Below the pieces are notes generated by a model that saw only the letters and a list, made by a program, of their open reading frames with translations, was not told the origin of the DNA and ran no database searches. Positions 33,604-38,786 of a DNA stretch of 38,786 nt are shown piece by piece. Position 1 is the first letter of the stretch. Each line of letters opens with the position of its first letter. Position numbers and translations under genes: made by a program. The DNA comes from Bryobacterales bacterium (GTDB lineage: Bacteria; Acidobacteriota; Terriglobia; Bryobacterales; Bryobacteraceae), in assembly GCA_003487005.1 (NCBI GenBank), contig DNFG01000039.1, positions 8,016 through 46,801 of the forward strand, in the 5' to 3' direction.

Positions 33604-34610
33604 GACTGCTTGTTACCGGAGGCGCCGGGTTCATCGGCTCCGCCTTCATCCGCCTCGCGCTGCGTGAAGACTGGGCTTCGCGGCTGGTGAACCTCGACAA
33701 ACTCACCTATGCGGGCAACCTAGAGAACATTGCTTCCGTGGAAGCCGATCCGCGCTACCGCTTCGTGCATGGGGACATTCTGGACGCGCCGCTCCTGGGT
33801 TCGCTATTCGGGGAAGAGAAGTTCGACGCAGTTGTGCATTTCGCGGCCGAATCGCATGTGGACCGCTCGATCCTGGGCCCGGCAGCGTTTGTCGAGACCA
33901 ACGTCCGCGGCACGTTTCAGCTGCTCGAGGCGGCGCGGGCCGCCAGGACGGCGCGATTTTTGCTCGTCTCGACGGACGAAGTTTACGGGTCGATCCCCGA
34001 GCCGCACGACGCAGACGAAACCGATCCGCTGAACCCTTCGAGCCCCTACTCCGCCTCGAAAGCGGGCGCGGACCTGCTCGCGTTGAGCTACTTCACCACG
34101 TTCGGAACCCCGGTGCTCGTGACGCGCGCCTCGAATAACTACGGGCCGTTCCAGTTCCCCGAGAAGCTGATCCCGCTGATGATCTCGAACGCGCTGGAGG
34201 ACCGGCCCCTGCCCATCTATGGCGACGGCCTGCAGGTGCGGGACTGGCTGCACGCGGACGACCACTGCCGCGCACTCAATGCCGTGCTTCTGCATGGCTC
34301 GCCGGGAGAGATTTATAATGTGGGCGGTTCCCGCGCTCTGCCCAATCGCGAGGTGGTCGAACTGATCCTGGACACGCTGGGCAAGCCGCGCTCCCTGATG
34401 ACTCCCGTGACCGACCGCCCGGGTCATGACCGGCGCTACGCAATCACCACGGAAAAGCTGCAGAAATCGACGGGCTGGCAGGCGCAAATCCCCTTCGAGC
34501 AGGGCCTCCGGGACACGATCAACTGGTACCGCGCCAACACGGAATGGACGGCCCGGGTGAAGTCGGGGGAATACCGTTCGTATTACGAACGCAACTACTC
34601 GGAGCGCTGA
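33600..34610 (+). CDS. rmlB: dTDP-glucose 4,6-dehydratase
   Basis: A 336-residue short-chain dehydrogenase/reductase. It has the NAD-binding MRLLVTGGAGFIGSAFIR, HFAAESHVDRSI, the STDEVYG segment, catalytic PYSASKAGADLL (Tyr and Lys), SNNYGPFQFPEKLIPLM and RDWLHADDHCRA, all specific for RmlB. It converts dTDP-glucose to dTDP-4-keto-6-deoxyglucose. It starts in the rmlC stop codon. The final reductase rmlD is not in the window, so the end product (rhamnose or another 6-deoxysugar) cannot be fixed. Its stop abuts the convergent methyltransferase stop. Confidence 0.93.
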   Translation: MRLLVTGGAGFIGSAFIRLALREDWASRLVNLDKLTYAGNLENIASVEADPRYRFVHGDILDAPLLGSLFGEEKFDAVVHFAAESHVDRSILGPAAFVETNVRGTFQLLEAARAARTARFLLVSTDEVYGSIPEPHDADETDPLNPSSPYSASKAGADLLALSYFTTFGTPVLVTRASNNYGPFQFPEKLIPLMISNALEDRPLPIYGDGLQVRDWLHADDHCRALNAVLLHGSPGEIYNVGGSRALPNREVVELILDTLGKPRSLMTPVTDRPGHDRRYAITTEKLQKSTGWQAQIPFEQGLRDTINWYRANTEWTARVKSGEYRSYYERNYSER

Positions 34611-35147
34611 CTACCGCCCGGCTTTTTCCGGGATCACCCAGAGATAGATGGTGCGCCCGTCGATCTGCCGCTTCTCGACCGCCTTCCATCCGGGCATATC
34701 GAAGCTGTGGGACACGATGCGCGTGCCGGGCTTCAACTGTTCGAGCAGGCGGGGCTTCAATTTGGCGTTCACTGACGGCAGCAGATAGAGCGTCACGACG
34801 GTGGCCTCGCGCAAGTCCGCCTCGAACAGATCCTGTTCGATGAATTTGACCTGCCCTTCCACCTTCGCGCTTTTGGCGTTCGCCTCCGCCTCGGCGATCC
34901 GCTCGGGGTTCAGATCGACGCCGATGCCGCGCGCGCCGAACTTCTGCGCCGCGGTGATCACGATGCGCCCGTCCCCGCAACCGAGATCGATTACGGTGTC
35001 GCCTTTCGTCACCTTGGCCAGATCGAGCATTCCCTCGACCACCTGATTCGGGGTCGGGACGTACGGCACCGCCAGACCGTCATACTCGTAGTCCTGGGCG
35101 GCCAGCGGAACGGCCAGAAGAAGAAGGGCGAACAGTGCGAGTCTCAT
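34611..35147 (-). CDS. Exported class I SAM-dependent methyltransferase-like protein
   Basis: A 178-residue protein with a clear signal peptide (MRLALFALLLLAVPLAAQ), unusual for a SAM-dependent enzyme. The mature part is a compact Rossmann methyltransferase: VPTPNQVVEGMLDLAKV, motif I DLGCGDGRIVI, acidic motif II (GVDLNPERI), EQDLFEA and LYLLPSVN. The VPYVPTPNQVVEGML lead is shared, as I recall, by other exported proteins of this kind. Since SAM is not expected in the periplasm, it may act before export, import SAM, or bind another ligand. It sits directly against the end of rmlB, convergent. Confidence 0.8.
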   Translation of the reverse strand: MRLALFALLLLAVPLAAQDYEYDGLAVPYVPTPNQVVEGMLDLAKVTKGDTVIDLGCGDGRIVITAAQKFGARGIGVDLNPERIAEAEANAKSAKVEGQVKFIEQDLFEADLREATVVTLYLLPSVNAKLKPRLLEQLKPGTRIVSHSFDMPGWKAVEKRQIDGRTIYLWVIPEKAGR

Positions 35148-35183
35148 GGTGCGTTGCCCGCTATCCTAACACCACGGCCGGTA

Positions 35184-35564
35184 TCAGGACTCGGGCACGG
35201 CGGGTGTGTCCAGCGCGAACCGGACCAGATCCTCGAATGGCACCAGTTTGAGAGTCGCTTCGTGTGTCCCCTGGAGGTAAACCGGACATGCCGCGCCGGC
35301 GTCCACCGCTTCCTTCCAACGCGCTGCGCACACGCACCAACGGTCGCCCGGCTTCAAACCGGGGAACAGATATTGCGGTCGCGGGGTGATGAGGTCATTG
35401 CCGGAGGCGTAAGAGAAAGCAAGAAACTCCTCCGTCACTTCCGCACATACCGTATGCACGCCCTGGTCGTCCGGACCGGTCGCGCAGCATCCATCACGAA
35501 AGAAGCCCGTCAGGGGCTGAAGGGAACAGGTTTGCAGTTCAGTGCCAAGTACATTGCGGGCCAT
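35184..35564 (-). CDS. DUF2237 family protein
   Basis: A 126-residue cytoplasmic protein matching DUF2237 nearly end to end: NVLGTELQTCSLQPLTGFFR, DGCCATGPDDQGVHTVCAEV, TEEFLAFSYASGNDLITPRP and LKPGDRWCVCAARWKEA. The conserved cysteines (CC, VCA, WCVCAARW) and aspartates are present. Function is unknown for the family. It stands alone between the methyltransferase and the beta-propeller gene. Confidence 0.9.
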   Translation of the reverse strand: MARNVLGTELQTCSLQPLTGFFRDGCCATGPDDQGVHTVCAEVTEEFLAFSYASGNDLITPRPQYLFPGLKPGDRWCVCAARWKEAVDAGAACPVYLQGTHEATLKLVPFEDLVRFALDTPAVPES

Positions 35565-35592
35565 AATCTATCTAAGTATCAAGGATGCTGAG

Positions 35593-36696
35593 TCAGGCAC
35601 CGAAGATGCGGATATCCACGGGCCGGTCCCCCGCGGGGATCATGGTAAACAGTGGCGCCCGTTTCGCCCGCCCTGGACTGATGGCCGACATCCGGATGAC
35701 AGCGACATCGCCGGACTCCTCATTCAGCACGAGGGCGTACTGCTGGTCCGGCGTGATCGCGATCGCCGTTGGGTGGACGCCTACCCCGGTCACGGCGACC
35801 ACTTTCTGCGTCTGAACATCAAAAACGGAGACTGAGTTGGCTTCGGGATTCGAGACGAACAGAAATGGAGGCATGGTCGAGACCGCCATCCGGCCCGGCC
35901 GGCGACCGCTGAGCGAGGTCTGCGCGATCTCGGTCCGGTAGGGATACACCACCACCACGGCATCGCGCCCATCGCCGGTCAGAAACACCTGCCCCCCGTC
36001 CGGATGGACGGCGAGTTGATCCGGAGACAGCGGCAGGGGCAACTCCGCGACGACGCGCCGGAGGCCCGGGTCCAGAAAAGTGAGCCGCCGCCGCTCGCGT
36101 TCGGCCACCATCAGCAACCGTCCGTCGGAACGGAAACGGACGGAGCCCAACCCCGGGGCGAGGCTGACCGGCTCCAGCGCCCGGGGTTGATCGAGCGGGA
36201 CGAACTGCACGGCGCCGGGCTCCAGGGCCGCTGCCGCCAAGGGCGCGTATGGAGCCGTCGCGACCGAGACCGCCCGGGCAGCCAGGGCGATGGGCCGCGG
36301 TACACCGGCGCCGTCCAGCGAAACCGGATGGAGCGTGGGCCTCGGCTCGTTCAGAAGAACCCAGAGGCGTCCGGGATTCTCCGCCTCTCCTCGCAGCGCC
36401 ACCGGCGGACCCGGCAGCTTGTGCGTAAAGACCAGCCTCCTGTGCCCTGGATCGATTTCGTCCACGGCGTTTTCTCCAGGGATTGCCGCGAATAGCCGCT
36501 GGCCGAGCCGGAATAGCGATGAGGGTGAGCCCGTCAAGGCAATCCGCTCACGCACATTGAAGGCCAGCAGATCCACCACCGCGACGGTGGCCGAGCCCGC
36601 GCAGGCCACGAAGGCGTGTCCCCGGAAGCCGGCCCCCGCGCGCCCGCAAGCACCCAACAACGGCAATGCACTCAACAGTCCGCGTCGCGAAATCAC
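35593..36696 (-). CDS. YncE-like beta-propeller lipoprotein
   Basis: From GTG 36696 (the stop of the upstream gene overlaps it as GTGA) the product is 367 residues. The N-terminus VISRRGLLSALPLLGAC has both a twin-arginine motif and a lipobox, predicting a Tat-exported lipoprotein. The rest is a series of propeller blades: FVACAGSATVAVVDLLAFNV, LAVHPDGGQVFLTGDGRDAV, FLFVSNPEANSVSVFDVQTQ and IAITPDQQYALVLNEESGDV. YncE-like proteins bind surfaces or nucleic acid or support quinoprotein dehydrogenases; the role here is unknown. Confidence 0.8.
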   Translation of the reverse strand: MISRRGLLSALPLLGACGRAGAGFRGHAFVACAGSATVAVVDLLAFNVRERIALTGSPSSLFRLGQRLFAAIPGENAVDEIDPGHRRLVFTHKLPGPPVALRGEAENPGRLWVLLNEPRPTLHPVSLDGAGVPRPIALAARAVSVATAPYAPLAAAALEPGAVQFVPLDQPRALEPVSLAPGLGSVRFRSDGRLLMVAERERRRLTFLDPGLRRVVAELPLPLSPDQLAVHPDGGQVFLTGDGRDAVVVVYPYRTEIAQTSLSGRRPGRMAVSTMPPFLFVSNPEANSVSVFDVQTQKVVAVTGVGVHPTAIAITPDQQYALVLNEESGDVAVIRMSAISPGRAKRAPLFTMIPAGDRPVDIRIFGA

Positions 36697-36986
36697 AGCA
36701 GAACGGTTGTCTTCACGCCCGATATCTCGAAGGTCTTGCCGCATCTTGGCTGGTTGCAGCGCATTTTGTCATCGAGAAGCACCATATACGACTGCGCCTT
36801 GGCAAATTTGGCGCGGTCGCGTTCATCGGCGCGCCCTCCGGGCAAGCGGTCCCGCTTCGTCCGCACCAGCCAACGCAACTGATAATCCCCCATGGTCCGG
36901 CAGTACGGACAGTTCAGCCGCGCCGGCTTGGTCGTCGTGGATTCATTGTAAAACTGTCGCTCGTCCACGGCTTGATGATCGCACAA
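36693..36986 (-). CDS. Small zinc-ribbon-like protein
   Basis: A 97-residue protein with two cysteine pairs: CPYC near residue 26 and a CNQPRC pair near residues 77-82. This is the spacing of a zinc ribbon with an insertion between knuckles. The interior is basic and aromatic (YQLRWLVRTKRDRLPGG). No family is recognised. Its TGA overlaps the GTG of the propeller lipoprotein, so the two should be translated together. A cytoplasmic zinc protein coupled to an exported lipoprotein is unexplained. Confidence 0.68.
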   Translation of the reverse strand: MCDHQAVDERQFYNESTTTKPARLNCPYCRTMGDYQLRWLVRTKRDRLPGGRADERDRAKFAKAQSYMVLLDDKMRCNQPRCGKTFEISGVKTTVLL

Positions 36987-37022
36987 CGCATCCCGGCGGG
37001 AGAATCCGGTTCACCCGGCGCT

Positions 37023-37535
37023 TCACTGTTGAGCGAGGGCGAGGCTCCGGTAATAGAAGATCAGATCCACGGGAGGCGGTGTCCGGCCCATGGCCCGCAG
37101 CATCGCCGAGACCTGGCCCCGGTGGTGGCTCGCGTGATTCACGACGTGCAGAAGCAACTGCCACAGGGGGGTCGCGTGCAGATTTCCCTTCAAATCCCGG
37201 TATTGCAAAGCGGCTGTGAGCGAATCGCGATCCTGTCCGTCGAGCCACGCCAACCACCGCGTGTGCAACTCCGGCCAGTCTTTCGTGAGGGTCTCCATGC
37301 GGAAATCGCGATCGGGGTCGAGGAACCGGGCGGGCGGGGCTCCTTCGATGCGCCCGAGCCAGATCCGGTCGGCGGCGTAGATGTGCGCGAGGGTACCGAG
37401 CACGCTGCGGTCGGCGTGCCCGAAGTCTCTGTTCAACTCATTCTCCGATAGACCGGCGGCCGCATCCACCAATCGCCGGGTAGCCCAGATTGTGTATTCG
37501 AAATGCTGCCGCAAGACCGGCTGATCAATGCCCAT
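37023..37535 (-). CDS. DinB-superfamily protein
   Basis: A 170-residue four-helix protein from ATG 37535; the longer frame upstream is antisense to the neighbour and is not used. Family signs are HFEYTIWATRRLVDAAAGL, LAHIYAADRIWLGRIEG and the metal-binding HVVNHASHHRGQVSAMLRAM, giving the three-histidine site of DinB/YfiT metalloenzymes. Members act as thiol-dependent transferases or have unknown roles (bacillithiol or mycothiol S-transferases in some groups). It is antisense and partly overlaps the upstream part of the zincin-like gene region. Confidence 0.85.
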   Translation of the reverse strand: MGIDQPVLRQHFEYTIWATRRLVDAAAGLSENELNRDFGHADRSVLGTLAHIYAADRIWLGRIEGAPPARFLDPDRDFRMETLTKDWPELHTRWLAWLDGQDRDSLTAALQYRDLKGNLHATPLWQLLLHVVNHASHHRGQVSAMLRAMGRTPPPVDLIFYYRSLALAQQ

Positions 37536-37592
37536 GCCCCATGCTACCCTGTCCTGCCGGGGTTCCCGGGGAGCGGTTCTTCGAGTGGGACA

Positions 37593-38432
37593 ATGGAGAA
37601 CGTGTTCCTCTGGCTCGCATTGCTGACCCTTTCGCTCCCTCCGGCCCTCGATCAGTGGCGGGCGGAGATTGAATCGGCAGGGGGCGTGCCAGTGTACGTG
37701 GCCGAAGTCGAGTTCTCCGCCGATGGCGGACAGATGACCCTGCCCGACGCCACGCCCGCGCGCCCGCTCTTCGCGCAGTACCTCCGGCAGGAGGACTTTG
37801 TCCGCCAGTTCGTCCTGATGCGCGGGGTTCTCATCCACCACCAGGGTCCCGATGGCCAGGCCCACCTCGTGCTGCTGAATGGCGCCCGCCGGCCGGAATG
37901 GGGGGCCCACCGGGACGCCCTCATCGCCCATGAATTCGGGCACGCCTGGCTCCGGGCGAAGGGCTACCCCGCTCCGGTCTTTCAACCCGGTCCTCTTGCC
38001 TGCCTCGCCATTCACACAGGCGACATCGTGCAGCATGTTCTGATTCGCCGGGAGATGGAGGCGCGCGGGATTGACCACCTGGCCCTCTGGCTCGCATCCC
38101 TGGAAGCGGCCACGGCGGGTGCAGCCGTGCTTCCCGACAACGAAGGAATGGCGAAAATCCGCGCGGGAGACCCCTGCCTCGCCCTCCGCCAGACCGCCGA
38201 ATGGGCCGATGTTCGCCTTGGCTTCGCCGGCAGCCGGCCGGAGATCGTTGAAAGTTACGAAGTCGAGATGCGCCGGCTATTCCCGGATCTCGAACCCGCC
38301 GTGTCGGCCATCGCGGAGGCCGTCCGTTCACGCAAAGTCGAGGACCATCAACAACATCTGGACGCGCTCCGGCAGGTCAACGCGCTCCTCCGGCGCCTCG
38401 TTGACGATCTGGCGAATCCGGATTCACCGTAG
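37593..38432 (+). CDS. Exported zincin-like protein (HExxH)
   Basis: A 279-residue protein. ATG 37593 is chosen for the short hydrophobic leader (FLWLALLTLSLPPALD). The zincin motif HEFGH lies at about residues 115-119 within ALIAHEFGHAWLRAKG, and a second histidine-rich stretch (CLAIHTGDIVQHVLIRREME) ~40 residues later could supply the third ligand. It resembles exported peptidase-like proteins of no named family. The C-terminal ~90 residues are helical and may be a regulatory or targeting part. Peptidase activity is plausible but untested. Confidence 0.7.
   Translation: MENVFLWLALLTLSLPPALDQWRAEIESAGGVPVYVAEVEFSADGGQMTLPDATPARPLFAQYLRQEDFVRQFVLMRGVLIHHQGPDGQAHLVLLNGARRPEWGAHRDALIAHEFGHAWLRAKGYPAPVFQPGPLACLAIHTGDIVQHVLIRREMEARGIDHLALWLASLEAATAGAAVLPDNEGMAKIRAGDPCLALRQTAEWADVRLGFAGSRPEIVESYEVEMRRLFPDLEPAVSAIAEAVRSRKVEDHQQHLDALRQVNALLRRLVDDLANPDSP

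Positions 38433-38786
<354 letters not shown>

Noticed and set aside
34617..34632. Small hairpin with a T-rich loop between rmlB and the methyltransferase
   Set aside because: The T run is in the loop, not after the stem, and it lies within the end of the methyltransferase gene.

Overview
The window reads as a high-G+C bacterial chromosome, most likely an acidobacterium of the Bryobacter/Solibacter type. I infer this from the gene style (many exported orphan proteins, an exported methyltransferase, a PQQ-type sugar dehydrogenase beside a multihaem cytochrome, and ntrYX next to amt-glnB-glnD), not from any database search. No rRNA, CRISPR array or complete tRNA was found.

Layout. (1) 1-9741 is the end of a metal-resistance genomic island. 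It holds a minus-strand operon, reading 8640 down to 492: a Cys-rich exported protein, then CzcC, CzcB and CzcA-like efflux subunits, then a Zn/Cd-type P-type ATPase. A divergent YnfA-family membrane protein and the decayed end of a small exported protein follow. The island ends at a 44-bp 3' half of a tRNA-Thr(CGT) gene (9698-9741), the expected footprint of tRNA-targeted integration. (2) 9742-15590 is a scarred accessory zone. It contains two degraded copies of a helix-turn-helix gene, a ~340-bp MITE-like element with 29-bp inverted ends, a 37-residue lysine/glutamine-rich gene, an HNH nuclease with a glycine-zipper tail, an excisionase-like HTH protein, an A+T-richer pair of exported proteins (a metzincin protease and an orphan), and a DUF362 gene broken at both ends. 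(3) 16094-22977 is a plus-strand run: ceramidase-like hydrolase, orphan exported protein and ROK sugar kinase, joined by 4-bp stop/start overlaps, then the NtrY-NtrX two-component pair. (4) 29361-22997 is a minus-strand run: ammonium transporter, PII protein, PII uridylyltransferase, Rieske protein, and a cytochrome b fused to two c-type haem domains. With ntrYX converging on it, about 10 kb is devoted to nitrogen sensing linked to a quinol-oxidising complex. (5) 29548-31906 is a tightly overlapping trio: sugar dehydrogenase, heptahaem cytochrome and degenerate J-domain protein. (6) 31915-38786 holds a cupin, rmlA-rmlC-rmlB for dTDP-sugar synthesis, an exported methyltransferase, a DUF2237 protein, a beta-propeller lipoprotein with a zinc-ribbon partner, a DinB-like protein, a zincin-like exported protein, and the start of mreB at the window edge.

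The best candidates for undescribed biology are the dehydrogenase/heptahaem/J-protein trio, the co-directional nitrogen-control and bc-complex operon with an NtrX lacking the sigma-54 contact loop, and the tRNA-bounded metal island with the debris field beside it.
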